From contig NZ_CP144459.1 of assembly GCF_050320395.1 (NCBI RefSeq), forward strand, positions 868,001 through 932,000: a DNA stretch of 64,000 nt. Reading direction: 5' to 3'. The number at the start of each line of letters is the position of its first letter. Positions within the stretch are counted from its first letter, which is position 1. Shown here piece after piece: positions 35,259-44,887 of the stretch. The position numbers were made by a program, and so were the translations under genes. This stretch comes from Treponema_C sp050320395. GTDB taxonomy: Bacteria; Spirochaetota; Spirochaetia; Treponematales; Treponemataceae. The notes under the pieces were generated by a model, which saw only the letters and a program-made list of their open reading frames with translations, had not been told where the DNA came from and ran no database searches.

Positions 35259-36214
35259 GCTTCGCCTCCTGTCGTCAATGTGCGGAATACGTCTTCAAGG
35301 CTGTTCCGTTGAAGCGAAAGTTCATACAAGGCCCAGCCTTTTTCCGAGGCGGTTTTTGCAATATCGGGGCGGATTTCTTTATCCGCATCGACGGATACGC
35401 GCACCCCGTAGATACCGCTTTTTCCGCTTAAAAGGGTTTCGCCGAGGGGCACTTCAAAGGCCGCTGCCGTTCCCTTGCCGCTCAGTTTTTCGACCTCTTG
35501 TATCAGCTCTTTTTGCGAGCCGGCGGCGGCGACAACGCTCACCGAAGCGCTGCGCATATAGCGGCTTGCAAGTTCCGAGGTGGGGCTGTCGGCTGCAATC
35601 TTCCCGTGTGAAATAATGATAACGCGGCCGCAAAGCATTTCAACTTCGCCCAAAATATGGGTCGATATGATAACCGTGCGCGTTTTTCCCAACTCTTTAA
35701 TAAGACTGCGCACTTCGCCGATTTGGTTCGGATCCAAGCCGCTTGTAGGCTCGTCGAGTATGAGGATTTCAGGGTCGTTCATAAGCGCGTGGGCAAGACC
35801 GACTCTTTGGCGGTACCCGCGCGAAAGTTCCGCGATGTTTTTATGCATTACATCGCTTAAGCCGCAGGTACGGCATAAAAAGGGCACCCGCTCTGCGGCG
35901 TTTACGCCCTGCATGGCGGCAACGTAATTCAAATAGTCTTCGACAATCATATCGCCGTACAGGGGCGCCGATTCGGGCATATAGCCTATTTTACGTTTTG
36001 AGCCCCGTTCGTCTTCCCGTATGTCCCGGCCGTCGATGGTGATGGTCCCCGCATCGGGACTTAAAAAGCCGGTAATCATCCGCATGGTGGTTGTTTTACC
36101 CGCTCCGTTCGGCCCCAACAAGCCGACAATTTCTCCGGTACGAATGGAAAAACTTATATCGTCGACTGCGCGGAAAGAACCGAATGAACGGGAAACATGC
36201 GCCAGTTCAATCAT
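35255..36214 (-). CDS. ABC transporter ATPase (GldA-like)
   Basis: 319 residues. Walker A GPNGAGKTTT, Q-loop region, signature LSRGYRQRVGLAHAL, Walker B ILILDEPTSGLDP and H-loop ISTH, followed by a ~100-residue C-terminal domain typical of ABC-2 ATPases. It powers the permease encoded next. It is the first gene of the four-gene operon; its promoter is likely in the 236-bp gap to pgk (divergent). Confidence 0.93.
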   Translation of the reverse strand: MIELAHVSRSFGSFRAVDDISFSIRTGEIVGLLGPNGAGKTTTMRMITGFLSPDAGTITIDGRDIREDERGSKRKIGYMPESAPLYGDMIVEDYLNYVAAMQGVNAAERVPFLCRTCGLSDVMHKNIAELSRGYRQRVGLAHALMNDPEILILDEPTSGLDPNQIGEVRSLIKELGKTRTVIISTHILGEVEMLCGRVIIISHGKIAADSPTSELASRYMRSASVSVVAAAGSQKELIQEVEKLSGKGTAAAFEVPLGETLLSGKSGIYGVRVSVDADKEIRPDIAKTASEKGWALYELSLQRNSLEDVFRTLTTGGEA

Positions 36215-36450
36215 AATGTTATCCTCTTAATCAGTAAATCAATCTATTCTATAAAGGTAACAATTCCCGCCGATTTCGTAAAGTACCGAGCGAAGGAAAA
36301 GAATCGGGAGCTTTACATTTTAGCCCATTATTGATATATTTTTAAAGATAGAAGGGCTGCGGTGCCGCGATTCGTTCCGCCCGGCCGATTACACAACGGG
36401 GCTGTATCGAAAGTCGATTATTTTTTCGCCGGCCCTTTCGGAGGTTTATT

Positions 36451-37710
36451 ATGATAAAAACGGTAAAAGATGTCGATTTGGCAGGCAAGCGCGTTATTAT
36501 GCGTGTCGATTTTAATGTTCCCATGAAAGAAGGCGTTGTGCAGGACGATACCCGTATCCGCGCCGCCCTTCCGACCATTCAGTATATTTTGGAGCAAAAC
36601 CCCAAAAGCCTCGTATTGATGAGCCATTTGGGAGACCCCAAAAAGGACGTAAAAAAAGCCGAAGAAAAGGCCGCAAAAGACGGAAAGCCCTTCGATAAAG
36701 AAGCTTTTATAAACGGCAAAAACCGCATGAAGCCCGTTTCCGAGTATTTGTCAAAACTCTTGGGAAAACCGGTTGCCTTTGCTTCGTCCTGTTTGGGACA
36801 AAAGGCCGCCGTAGACGCTTTATCCGGCGGTGCGGTTATGATGCTCGAAAATACGCGCTTTGAAGCGGGCGAAACCTCCAAAGACATGGAAGAACAAAGG
36901 GCTATGGCAAAAGAATTGGCAAGCTACGGCGATATCTATGTAAACGACGCCTTCGGAACCGCTCACCGCGCCCACGCTTCCACCGCCACTATTGCGGAAT
37001 TTATGGACGTAAAGGTCGGCGGTTTTTTGATGGAAAAAGAAGTCAAATACCTTGAACCCATGGTTACGAATCCTCCCAAACCCATGACGGCGATTATCGG
37101 CGGTGCAAAGGTGTCTTCCAAAATTGCGGTTTTGGAAAGCCTGCTTAAAAACGCATCCGCCCTTATTATCGGAGGCGGTATGGCCTATACCTTTTTAAAA
37201 GCGCAGGGACACACCATCGGTAAGTCTTTGGTTGAAGACGATTTTATCGATACGGCTAAAAACCTTTTAAAAGCCGCGCAGGAAAAAAACGTGCGCATTA
37301 TCCTTCCCCTTGACCATGTGTGCGCCGAAACCTTCAGTGCCGATGCAAAGCCGGTGAGCGTTGACGGCCTCGACATAGCCGACAATCTGATGGGTATGGA
37401 CGTCGGGCCCAAAACCCTTGCCCTGTACAAGGAAACGATTTTACAGTCCAAGTCCATCGTATGGAACGGACCTGTCGGCGTTTTCGAATTCGAAAACTTT
37501 GCCAAAGGAACGGGAGAAGTTGCCCACCTTGTTGCCGAAGCGACTTCCAAAGGAGCCGTGAGCGTTGTAGGCGGCGGAGACTCGGTTGCGGCCGTTAATA
37601 AGTTCAACCTTGCTTCCAAGATGAGCCACGTTTCAACCGGCGGCGGCGCCTCCCTCGAATTCCTCGAAGGCAAAACCTTGCCGGGAATTGCGGTGTTGGA
37701 AAACAAGTAG
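36451..37710 (+). CDS. pgk: Phosphoglycerate kinase
   Basis: 419 residues, slightly long for the family. N-terminal RVDFNVPMK, MSHLGDPKK, the substrate-site ENTRFEAGE and AFGTAHRAHAST, the hinge GGAKVSSKI, and C-terminal GGGDSVAAV with TGGGASLEFLEGK. It makes ATP and 3-phosphoglycerate in glycolysis. RBS ggagg lies 6 nt before the ATG. Alone on its strand, it ends in a hairpin at 37713-37741. The gap up to 36214 seems to hold its promoter and that of the GldA-like operon, but no consensus pair stood out. Confidence 0.97.
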   Translation: MIKTVKDVDLAGKRVIMRVDFNVPMKEGVVQDDTRIRAALPTIQYILEQNPKSLVLMSHLGDPKKDVKKAEEKAAKDGKPFDKEAFINGKNRMKPVSEYLSKLLGKPVAFASSCLGQKAAVDALSGGAVMMLENTRFEAGETSKDMEEQRAMAKELASYGDIYVNDAFGTAHRAHASTATIAEFMDVKVGGFLMEKEVKYLEPMVTNPPKPMTAIIGGAKVSSKIAVLESLLKNASALIIGGGMAYTFLKAQGHTIGKSLVEDDFIDTAKNLLKAAQEKNVRIILPLDHVCAETFSADAKPVSVDGLDIADNLMGMDVGPKTLALYKETILQSKSIVWNGPVGVFEFENFAKGTGEVAHLVAEATSKGAVSVVGGGDSVAAVNKFNLASKMSHVSTGGGASLEFLEGKTLPGIAVLENK

Positions 37711-37712
37711 TT

Positions 37713-37741
37713 TAAAAATCGGAGGTCCTGTCCGATTTTTA
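37713..37741 (+). terminator. Hairpin at the end of pgk
   Basis: Perfect 11-bp stem (taaaaatcgga/tccgattttta) with a 7-nt loop, 2 bp past the pgk stop codon. The A/T-rich arms give a U-rich 3' side. Confidence 0.65.
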
Positions 37742-37870
37742 ACATAAGTTTTGCTTTCGCAACACTTCTTACATTCAGCCTTAGCGTACATCCTGCGCGC
37801 GGGAAAGCGAAAGGAATATATAAAGTTTTTCCGTGCTTCGTGTACGGGCATAAAAACTCACATTCTGTTT

Positions 37871-37988
37871 GGCGGCTGAACCGGGCTTTTCGGGGCTGCC
37901 GGTACAAAGGTGCGGAACTTGCCGCACCTTTGTGTACTGCGCAAGCATTTTTGCCAAAACGCTTGCGCACCCCTCCAATCCCTGCCGC
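37871..37988 (-). repeat. Dispersed intergenic repeat, copy D
   Basis: Plus strand begins ggcggctgaaccgggctttt and ends ccctccaatccctgccgc, matching copy C. The core differs completely and forms two hairpins: acaaaggtgcgg/ccgcacctttgt (about 37904-37933) and tgcgcaagc/gcttgcgca (about 37938-37969). Confidence 0.65.
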
Positions 37989-38056
37989 TGCTTAGAGTAG
38001 ATCATAATATATATAGTCGGTGAAAGCTTTACCTTAAACGAACTTCTACACAGTGA

Positions 38057-38354
38057 ATATCGGGTGCCGGAAAAAAGCTTTATAATGAGCTTTCCGATGA
38101 ACTTGAAATTCACTTTTTGAATCTTGCCGAGGCAAAAAAACAATCGGCAAGAACCGTGTCGGATAATAAAACCGAACGGCCGGTTAATTGGTTAAAGTTT
38201 ATTAAAACCGACAAAAGAGAGGTGTGCGCAATGCCGGCGGAGAATTCTCCTGTAATGGAACAGTCAAATGAAACGGTAGAGGTGATGCTGCAAGACCCGA
38301 AAGAGCGGTGGCTGTATGAAAACCGAATGAAGAAGGTATTAAAAGGTCAATCCC
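38057..38354 (+). pseudogene. Rpn-type PD-(D/E)XK nuclease/transposase fragment
   Basis: An open frame without a start reads ...KKLYNELSDELEIHFLNLAEAKK and ERWLYENRMKKVLKG. This is the C-terminal half of Rpn-family (PDDEXK_2) proteins, which usually continue with a variable tail. A stop sits just before 38057 and the N-terminal nuclease domain is missing. The 3' end runs into the antisense of the next gene, which overlaps by about 16 bp. This is a decayed mobile gene. Confidence 0.75.
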
Positions 38355-38563
38355 ATATCAACTTCTGGAGCGCGGCTTGTATTTTGAGCCTGTGTCGGTG
38401 CAGGGGACTCGGGAATACGCCGTTTAAAAATGACATCTCCGGTCTGAAATACTCCTGCTAATTCCCATCCCTTCTGTCCGAGTTCATCCCAGTCATAGTG
38501 CTTTTTACCTATAGTTACGCTACCGAATGATGAATTACCGCGTAAATATTCCCATTTATCCAT
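38339..38563 (-). CDS. Small DUF4177-like protein
   Basis: 74 residues. KWEYLRG at the start and DELGQKGWELAGVFQTGDVIFKRRI in the middle follow the DUF4177 pattern (short, W/GWEL-rich). The C-terminal 25 residues look unstructured. RBS aaggag 8 nt upstream. Function unknown. Confidence 0.7.
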   Translation of the reverse strand: MDKWEYLRGNSSFGSVTIGKKHYDWDELGQKGWELAGVFQTGDVIFKRRIPESPAPTQAQNTSRAPEVDMGLTF

Positions 38564-38640
38564 ATCTATACTCCTTTTATAAGTTCGTTATTGTGCGGCC
38601 CTGCTTCGGCGGCTAAAACCGTATCTTGTTATAAATTTTA

Positions 38641-38668
38641 CCCTATTTACAACCGCTTGTAAATAGGG
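38641..38668 (+). promoter_or_regulatory. 12-bp inverted repeat over the Fic ribosome-binding site
   Basis: ccctatttacaa (38641-38652) and ttgtaaataggg (38657-38668), perfect arms, 4-bp centre ccgc. The right arm contains the aggg that serves the Fic start at 38674. It could be an operator or an RNA hairpin that hides the RBS. Confidence 0.6.
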
Positions 38669-38673
38669 GTATG

Positions 38674-39501
38674 ATGTATCTTATGGAAAGTTTGCATACG
38701 CTGTTGGAAAAAGTTACACAGGCTCAGGAGCTGATAAATTCCAAACGACCCTTTGAAGGGAATTCCCTTATTCAATTACAAAAATATTATAAATGTGAAA
38801 CAACATGGGCTTCCAATGCTCTTGAAGGTAATACGATAAATCTCAATGAAACTCAAATGATTCTCGAACACGGTATTACCGTGCGCGGTCATACGCTCAA
38901 AGAAATTTATGAATGTACCGGACACGGCAATGCTTACGATTATATGTTTGAAGCGATACAAAAAAAAGAAATCGACGAAACATATATAAAAAAGCTGCAT
39001 TACCTTTTTGCCAAAGATATAAAAGATATTCCCTGTCCCGGCGAATATAGAGATGTAAGCAAAACCTTTGTTACGATTTCGGGAAGTGAATACGCGTGCC
39101 CCGATTATGAACAGGTGCCTGAAAAAATGGCCGAATTTATTGATTGGGCTCACAACGTCAGGTCTGCAATGCATCCTGTCGAATATGCCGCAGAAGCACA
39201 TCGGAGGTTTGTCTATATTCATCCTTTCCCGGACGGAAACGGACGGGTAGCACGGCTTTTAATGAATACAGTGCTTTTGCAGGAACACTATATGCCGGTT
39301 CTTATCCGCCCCGATCAAAGAAACTCTTACGTAAAGAGTTTGGAAAACGGCAGAATCTATCCGGGCGGTTTTGATATATTTATCGCCGAACGGGAACTTG
39401 AACAGCAAACACGATTTATAAAATTGTTGAATATGGAAGTTCCGCAGAATATACGCGAAGAAAAAAGCAATAAAACAAAACCGGATAAATGCTCTATTTA
39501 G
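38674..39501 (+). CDS. Fic-domain protein, probable AMPylator (class II)
   Basis: 275 residues from ATG 38674; ATG 38671 and ATG 38683 are alternatives. Active motif HPFPDGNGRVAR near residue 184, complete with the catalytic His. An inhibitory helix motif SNALEGN (near residue 48, SxxxEGN) precedes the core, marking a class II Fic, so activity is self-inhibited. Fic proteins transfer AMP or related groups to protein hydroxyls. No antitoxin is needed or seen. The targets are unknown. The next gene is convergent. Confidence 0.93.
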   Translation: MYLMESLHTLLEKVTQAQELINSKRPFEGNSLIQLQKYYKCETTWASNALEGNTINLNETQMILEHGITVRGHTLKEIYECTGHGNAYDYMFEAIQKKEIDETYIKKLHYLFAKDIKDIPCPGEYRDVSKTFVTISGSEYACPDYEQVPEKMAEFIDWAHNVRSAMHPVEYAAEAHRRFVYIHPFPDGNGRVARLLMNTVLLQEHYMPVLIRPDQRNSYVKSLENGRIYPGGFDIFIAERELEQQTRFIKLLNMEVPQNIREEKSNKTKPDKCSI

Positions 39502-39752
39502 CCCCGGACTTCCCTTTTCCACTCGCCTATAAACTGCTCGTAGGCGGCTATTGTTGCCGACATAATAATATCTCCGACAGGGCCGCGTCCGACATAATTA
39601 TTGCCTTCGCTTACATAAAGAGATTCCAATATATTTTCCAGTTCATTTATCGATAAATCGGGATCATGGGCTTTACGCCGCTCAAGTCCCAGCGTTTCTT
39701 CGTCAAAAACCTGTTTGTATGCAATGCCTTCCCATTCCGTTGTTTCACTCAT
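39498..39752 (-). CDS. Small conserved-looking protein of unknown function
   Basis: 84 residues from ATG 39752 (MSETTEWEG...). The sequence has an acidic N-terminus and a helical C-terminus with YEQFIGEWKREVRG. I do not recognise the family. A TTGCAA-17-TATATT promoter (39759-39787) lies just 6 nt before the ATG, so the longer frame to 39812 is unlikely. It is divergent from the TrpR-family gene and convergent with the Fic gene, overlapping its stop by 4 bp. Confidence 0.6.
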   Translation of the reverse strand: MSETTEWEGIAYKQVFDEETLGLERRKAHDPDLSINELENILESLYVSEGNNYVGRGPVGDIIMSATIAAYEQFIGEWKREVRG

Positions 39753-39801
39753 ATATAGAATATACTGTCTTTTTTTTGTGATTGCAAGTATAATGACTGT
39801 T

Positions 39802-40119
39802 ATGGAAAACAAAGAGAAAAAAGACGCGGTATCCGAGCGTGATTTTTATGAGGGCTTGAATGAACTGTATGCGATTATCGCCGGCATGAGCAATCCTGAA
39901 GATATTGCCGACTTTTTCGGCTGTTTGTTTACCGGTGCCGAGCGGGAAGATTTGGCAAAGCGCTGGCTTTTGGTGCGAGAAATCGATAAGGGCACTACTC
40001 AAAGAGAAATTGCCCGTATGTTTAAAATGAGTCTATGTAAAATTACGCGCGGTGCCAAAGAATTAAAAAAGCCGGACAGCGCGTTCAAAAAGGTTTTGGA
40101 TGAACTGCGCTCCGGCTGA
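39802..40119 (+). CDS. TrpR/YerC-family regulator
   Basis: 105 residues from ATG 39802. Helix-rich, with FFGCLFTGAEREDLAKRWLLVREIDKG and the helix-turn-helix TQREIARMFKMSLCKITRGAKEL, as in Trp-repressor-like (YerC/YecD) proteins. It binds DNA; the ligand is unknown, and tryptophan should not be assumed. TATAAT at 39789-39794 lies only 7 nt before the start, so the message is probably leaderless. Divergent from the 39498-39752 gene, sharing the promoter region. Confidence 0.85.
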   Translation: MENKEKKDAVSERDFYEGLNELYAIIAGMSNPEDIADFFGCLFTGAEREDLAKRWLLVREIDKGTTQREIARMFKMSLCKITRGAKELKKPDSAFKKVLDELRSG

Positions 40120-40142
40120 TAGAAACGGAAGGAATGTGCGCC

Positions 40143-42935
40143 CTATTTTAATAAGGCCGCAATTTCATTTCTTTTCCAGCGTACCGCCGTATCGTAGGCG
40201 GTTTCACCTGAAATATTTTTTACGGTGCGGTCAAGGCCCATTGATAAAAGCCGGCGCACGGTTGCTTCATCGGCTTCGCGGGCGGCATAGTGTAATATAC
40301 CTTCGCCCGCTATATCTCGTTTTTTTCCGGCAATTTGTACAATCATATTCAGCATATCGCTTTTGTATTTTAAAGCATAGCTTAGAGCCGATTCGGATGC
40401 GTTATCGGTTACAAAGGGATCGGCTCCTTTTTCAAGGATAATGCGGGCAGCTTCTTTTTTATCCTGCTTAACCGCAAGTAAAAGCGGCGTTGCACCGTCT
40501 CTGTTGCGTCTGTCGGCAGGATAGCCTGCATCTATCAGTGCCGTTAAGGTTTTGTTCGGTGCGCTGTTTTGAACCGCTATGTGAATAGGTGTGTTGCCGT
40601 CCGAGTCGGCAAGATTGATATTTGAACCGAGGACGGTTTTAATCGATTCAATATCTTTTCTCAAAACAAGAGACAGAGGCGTTTGTCCCTGTATATCGCG
40701 TGCGAGCGGATTACCTCCCGCTTTTCGTACCGACTCGATAAGTGCCTTATCTTCCGTTTCCGCCGCATCATGATAGGCCGTTCTTCCGTACATTTCCTGA
40801 ATGGAAGGACTTGCGCCCCGCTCAAGAAGCAGGTTTGTCATCGCCTTATTTTTGCTTTGGACGGCATCCATGAGGGGTGTTTTTCCCGTAATATCCGATG
40901 CATTTATATCCGCTTTTGCATGTAATAAAAGAACCGCCATATTAAGCCGTCCCGTTCCCGCAGCGGCATGCAGGGCGGTTTTTCCCGCAAGGTTTTTAGC
41001 GTTTACATCGGCAGCCTTCAAAATGAGAGCGGCCGATTGCTCCGCTTCTTTTGCAACTGCGGCATGTAAAAGCGTATTGCCCAAATAATCGCGCAAACTT
41101 AAATCGGCTCCGTTTTTTATAAAAAGCTTTATCAAGGCCGCATTATCCGACTGAAGGGCGCTGAACAAAGCCGTTTCACCGTTTGTGTTTTGACTGTTTA
41201 TGGGGGCGCCTTTTTCAAGCAAAACTTCGGCGGCGTTGTTTAAGCGCCACTCGGCTGCAAAATGCAGGGCCGTGTTTCCCATACCGTCGGCCGCGCGTAT
41301 TACTTCCGATGTTAAAAGCCAATCCTGAACCTCTCCTCCGGCGCTTAGTGCCAGGCGCAAGGGAGAATAATTTGCCGTGTTGGCGGCAAAAACATCCGAA
41401 CCTGCTGCCAAAAGCAATTCGCCCGCCTGTCTGTTATTTTGCTGTACAGCTATATACAGAGGCGAGTCGCCGTTTTTGTTTCGTGCATTAACATCGGCTC
41501 CGCTTTCAAGTAAAAAACTTATTTGCTCGATGGCAGCCCTTTTATATACCGCAATGTGAAGGGGAGTGTTGCCGGTTGAATCTCTTGTGTTTATATTTGC
41601 CGCATTTACCAGTGTTTTGGTCATATTCAAACCGGCTTCAATCGAACGTGTCAGAGGTGTGCTTCCCTGTATGTCTTCGGCATGGATATCCGCACCCTTT
41701 TGAGCGAAAAAGGCAATGTGAGCGGTATTTTTTCGTTCGACGGATTGAGCAAGCGGTGTAATTCCTTTTTTGTTGCGCCCGTTTACAGCTGCTCCGCGGG
41801 CGGCAAGTGCTTCCAAAACGGCAATTTCGCTTTTGGTCATCGTCGCTATGTGCAGGGCATTGTCTCCGAACGTATCGACCGCATTTGCCTGAGCGCCGCG
41901 TTCCAAAAGCATGCCGTAAAGGTCTTTGCCGGTTTTATCCGGTGTGATAATAAGAAGAGGAGTTTTTCCAATGCTGTCGCGCGCGTTTATATCGGCTCCC
42001 GCGTCCAAAAGGAGGGCCGCAATATCCGCTCTTCCGTACCGAACCGCTTCATGTAAGGGGGTCGAACCTGAAATATCTTTTGCATTTATGGAAACGCCCT
42101 GCTCAAGCAAAAAGCGTACGATTGAATTTTCTCCTGAAATAACGGCAAAATGCAGGGGGCTTTGGCCGTCGTTAAACCGCATTGAAAGATTATGCGTTTT
42201 TACCGCATCTTCAAAATACGCATAAGTTCCCCGTTCCGGATGGGCATTTGCGGCAATCAGTGCGGCCGCTATATATACCGAATCCATATCTTTTTGACTG
42301 TAGGCAAGGGCAAGAGGACTTATACCGTTTACGTCTTTTACGGAAAGCGGAATATCCTTGTGTATACAAAAATCAACTGCACTTTTATTTATATCTTTAA
42401 CCGCATAATGTACGATTGTTCTTCCCTGTACGTCCGTGCTTTTACCCGTTAGAGGGGTAAGCAATGCTTCGTAAAAAAGATTTCCCTGTGCAAGGGCCGT
42501 TTCTATAACCGCACGGCCTTCTCCGTCCTTTGAAAATATATCCGCCTTAAAGGCTGCAAGAGCCGCCGCCGCTTTGGGGGCTTTGTTTTTTACCGCCGTA
42601 TGCAGGGGGGCATCTCCTGTATAGTTTTTTAACTCGGGATCCGCTCCCTTGTATAATAAAAAGCTTACAAGGTCTCCGTCGTTTATTTGTGCCGCCGCAT
42701 GCAGGGCGCTGTTACCGTTTTCGTCAACCTTGTTTATATCGGTTTGAGATTCGAACAAGGCGCGTACTTCATCGATTTTTCCTGCAAGGATGAGTTCCTG
42801 TATACTCCGTTGTGCCGGCGCGGGCGGCGCTTCGGGAGTACTTACACAGGACAGAACAAAAACTCCCGCCGTCAATAAAAAGATGATAAATCGGATTTTT
42901 TGTATTCCGGTTCCGATGCATCTATACTTAATCAT
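40143..42935 (-). CDS. Ankyrin-repeat lipoprotein
   Basis: 930 residues. Signal peptide with lipobox FVLSC near residue 30, then a short linker. From about residue 55 to the end come some 26 ankyrin repeats of 33 residues each (pattern G.TPLH.A...A..LL..GAD.). Each pair of helices makes a curved binding surface. As a lipoprotein it would sit on a membrane facing the periplasm or outside. RBS gaggag is upstream. It stands alone between the TrpR-family gene and cutC. A role in host interaction is only a guess. Confidence 0.92.
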   Translation of the reverse strand: MIKYRCIGTGIQKIRFIIFLLTAGVFVLSCVSTPEAPPAPAQRSIQELILAGKIDEVRALFESQTDINKVDENGNSALHAAAQINDGDLVSFLLYKGADPELKNYTGDAPLHTAVKNKAPKAAAALAAFKADIFSKDGEGRAVIETALAQGNLFYEALLTPLTGKSTDVQGRTIVHYAVKDINKSAVDFCIHKDIPLSVKDVNGISPLALAYSQKDMDSVYIAAALIAANAHPERGTYAYFEDAVKTHNLSMRFNDGQSPLHFAVISGENSIVRFLLEQGVSINAKDISGSTPLHEAVRYGRADIAALLLDAGADINARDSIGKTPLLIITPDKTGKDLYGMLLERGAQANAVDTFGDNALHIATMTKSEIAVLEALAARGAAVNGRNKKGITPLAQSVERKNTAHIAFFAQKGADIHAEDIQGSTPLTRSIEAGLNMTKTLVNAANINTRDSTGNTPLHIAVYKRAAIEQISFLLESGADVNARNKNGDSPLYIAVQQNNRQAGELLLAAGSDVFAANTANYSPLRLALSAGGEVQDWLLTSEVIRAADGMGNTALHFAAEWRLNNAAEVLLEKGAPINSQNTNGETALFSALQSDNAALIKLFIKNGADLSLRDYLGNTLLHAAVAKEAEQSAALILKAADVNAKNLAGKTALHAAAGTGRLNMAVLLLHAKADINASDITGKTPLMDAVQSKNKAMTNLLLERGASPSIQEMYGRTAYHDAAETEDKALIESVRKAGGNPLARDIQGQTPLSLVLRKDIESIKTVLGSNINLADSDGNTPIHIAVQNSAPNKTLTALIDAGYPADRRNRDGATPLLLAVKQDKKEAARIILEKGADPFVTDNASESALSYALKYKSDMLNMIVQIAGKKRDIAGEGILHYAAREADEATVRRLLSMGLDRTVKNISGETAYDTAVRWKRNEIAALLK

Positions 42936-43093
42936 TCAATTCTCCTCACTAATAAATAAAATGCGAATACAGTACTGTATCTATTATCGATAAAAGAGAA
43001 TAAACAATTAAGCAAAAAAGGAAGGCTGCGGGCGGCAAAAAGTCGGTTTTGAGCCGCCCGTATATAAACGTTGCCCCTATACGAACTCAAACT

Positions 43094-43867
43094 TTATATA
43101 AGGTCGAATTGCTCTCGTGCGCGTCTTATAACGGTTGCATCCGCAGCCCATATTTCATATTCGCTGAAACTGTCTGTCGACATACTGACTTTCGGATTTT
43201 TCCACTGCATGGGGCTTTGTACGATTTTTTTACCCGAAAGATGAAAAAAGCGCACGCCGGCTTCCCGTGCAAGCGGAACGATGAGTTCGGGTTTTAAGCC
43301 GCCGCCTGCCATTATGACGGGTTCGCCTTCTTTTCGCTGTGCGTTTAACTGCGCTAAAAGGGTGCGTCCTTCATAGCAGCTTGCGCTTTGTCCCGATGTT
43401 AAAATCGTGTCGAAACCGAGTTCTGCGGCGCCGCGGTATGCGTCAAAGGGATCTTTACACATATCGAAGGCGCGGTGCAGGGTTAAAGAAAGAGTGCCCC
43501 TTGGGGCGGCGGCGATGAGGCTTGCGGTTGCTTCGGTATCAAGACTGCCGTCGGTTTTTAAGCAGCCGATGACAATACCGTCGGCTCCCGCATCGCGGCA
43601 CAGCCTTATATCGCGCACCATCGCTTTAAGTTCCGTACTGCTGTAACAAAAATCGCCGAAACGCGGCCGTATAAGCACGTTTACGGGAATCGAAACGGCT
43701 TTTTTTACTTCTTCTACAAGACCGATTGTCGGCGTTGTACCGCCGATAATCAAATTGGCGCATAGTTCTATGCGAAGGGCGCCGGCTTTTTCCGCCGTAA
43801 GGGCGCTTTCGGCCGAATCGGCGCATACTTCAAGTATTTTTGAAGGTGTTTTTTCGTTGATTGACAT
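43094..43867 (-). CDS. cutC: CutC-family copper homeostasis protein
   Basis: 257 residues, TIM-barrel family. Motifs: EVCADSAESALTAEKAGA, RIELCANLIIGGTTPTIG, IRPRFGDFCY, GADGIVIGCL, LHRAFDM and ILTSGQSASC. It is named for copper tolerance in E. coli, though its direct role is disputed. No RBS is visible. TATAAT (43875-43880, TGC before it) lies about 7 nt from the start, so the message may be leaderless. Divergent to the ROK gene, 30 bp apart. Confidence 0.93.
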   Translation of the reverse strand: MSINEKTPSKILEVCADSAESALTAEKAGALRIELCANLIIGGTTPTIGLVEEVKKAVSIPVNVLIRPRFGDFCYSSTELKAMVRDIRLCRDAGADGIVIGCLKTDGSLDTEATASLIAAAPRGTLSLTLHRAFDMCKDPFDAYRGAAELGFDTILTSGQSASCYEGRTLLAQLNAQRKEGEPVIMAGGGLKPELIVPLAREAGVRFFHLSGKKIVQSPMQWKNPKVSMSTDSFSEYEIWAADATVIRRAREQFDLI

Positions 43868-43897
43868 GGAAGCGATTATAGCACATTATAGTAAGAT

Positions 43898-44887
43898 ATG
43901 GAATATTATTTGGGAATAGATTTGGGCGGAACGATGATTAAAACAGCCGTCCTCGATGCCGGCTACAAGGTGATTGCTTCCGTAGAGCGGCGCACCCTTT
44001 TGCCCCGCGATTGGAAAAAAATCCTTGACGACTGCGCCGCATCGGTACAGGATGTGTTAAAAACGCTTCCCGGCCTTTCGCTTAAAAGTTTTTCGCGTGT
44101 AGGAATCGGAACCCCCGGTATTGTAAACGTTAAAACGGGAACGGTCGAAACGGCGGCAAATTTGGGCTTTTACGGCGTTCCGATTAAAGATTATTTGGAA
44201 AAAAAACTTTCGCTTCCCGTACTTGTCGAAAACGATGCAAACGCCGCCGCATGGGGTGAATTCGTTGCGGGCATGGGAAAGGAAACGCCTCCCGAAAAGC
44301 TCGGCATACAGTGCTACACCGATTTGGTGTCTATTACGATAGGAACGGGTATCGGCTCGGGCATTATTATAAACGGTGAGATTTTCCGCGGCGCTAACGG
44401 TTTGGCGGGGGAACTCGGTCACACCGTTATAGAACTTGACGGGCGCGACTGCCCCTGCGGAAGAAAGGGCTGCGTGAATATGTACGCTTCGGCAAGCGGC
44501 TTAAAGCAAACCACCCGCGATTTTATGCAAAAATACCCCGAAAGCGCCTTGTGGAGCGAAGCCGGCGGAAGCCTCGAAAACGTTTCGGGAAAAACCGCGT
44601 TCCGCGCTGCGGAAAAAGGAGATAAAGCCGCCTGCGAAACTGTTGAGTATTATATAAAATCGCTGGCAGCCTGTGTCGTAAACGCCGTAAGCATTTTTCA
44701 GCCCCAGATTATCACGCTTTCAGGCGGCATAAGTAAAGAAGGTGAAAAATTGCTTGAGCCTCTTCGCCGCATCGCAGAAAAAGAATGTCTTCGCGGTCCG
44801 AATACGGCTTTACCCTCTATTTGCGCGGGAAAACTACAGGATAAGGCGGGCGTTGTAGGAGCGGCCCTGCTCGGTACATACAAATGA
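43898..44887 (+). CDS. ROK-family sugar kinase (glucokinase-like)
   Basis: 329 residues. DLGGTMIK (ATP site) at the start, GTPGIVN, ENDANAAAWGE, TIGTGIGSGIIINGE and GELGHTVIE. The zinc motif is CPCGRKGCVNMYAS. Glucose or another hexose is the likely substrate. TTGACA-17-CATTAT (43861-43889) precedes it; the ATG lies only ~8 nt past the -10, so the message is probably leaderless. The following gene overlaps by 4 bp (ATGA), indicating co-translation. Confidence 0.92.
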   Translation: MEYYLGIDLGGTMIKTAVLDAGYKVIASVERRTLLPRDWKKILDDCAASVQDVLKTLPGLSLKSFSRVGIGTPGIVNVKTGTVETAANLGFYGVPIKDYLEKKLSLPVLVENDANAAAWGEFVAGMGKETPPEKLGIQCYTDLVSITIGTGIGSGIIINGEIFRGANGLAGELGHTVIELDGRDCPCGRKGCVNMYASASGLKQTTRDFMQKYPESALWSEAGGSLENVSGKTAFRAAEKGDKAACETVEYYIKSLAACVVNAVSIFQPQIITLSGGISKEGEKLLEPLRRIAEKECLRGPNTALPSICAGKLQDKAGVVGAALLGTYK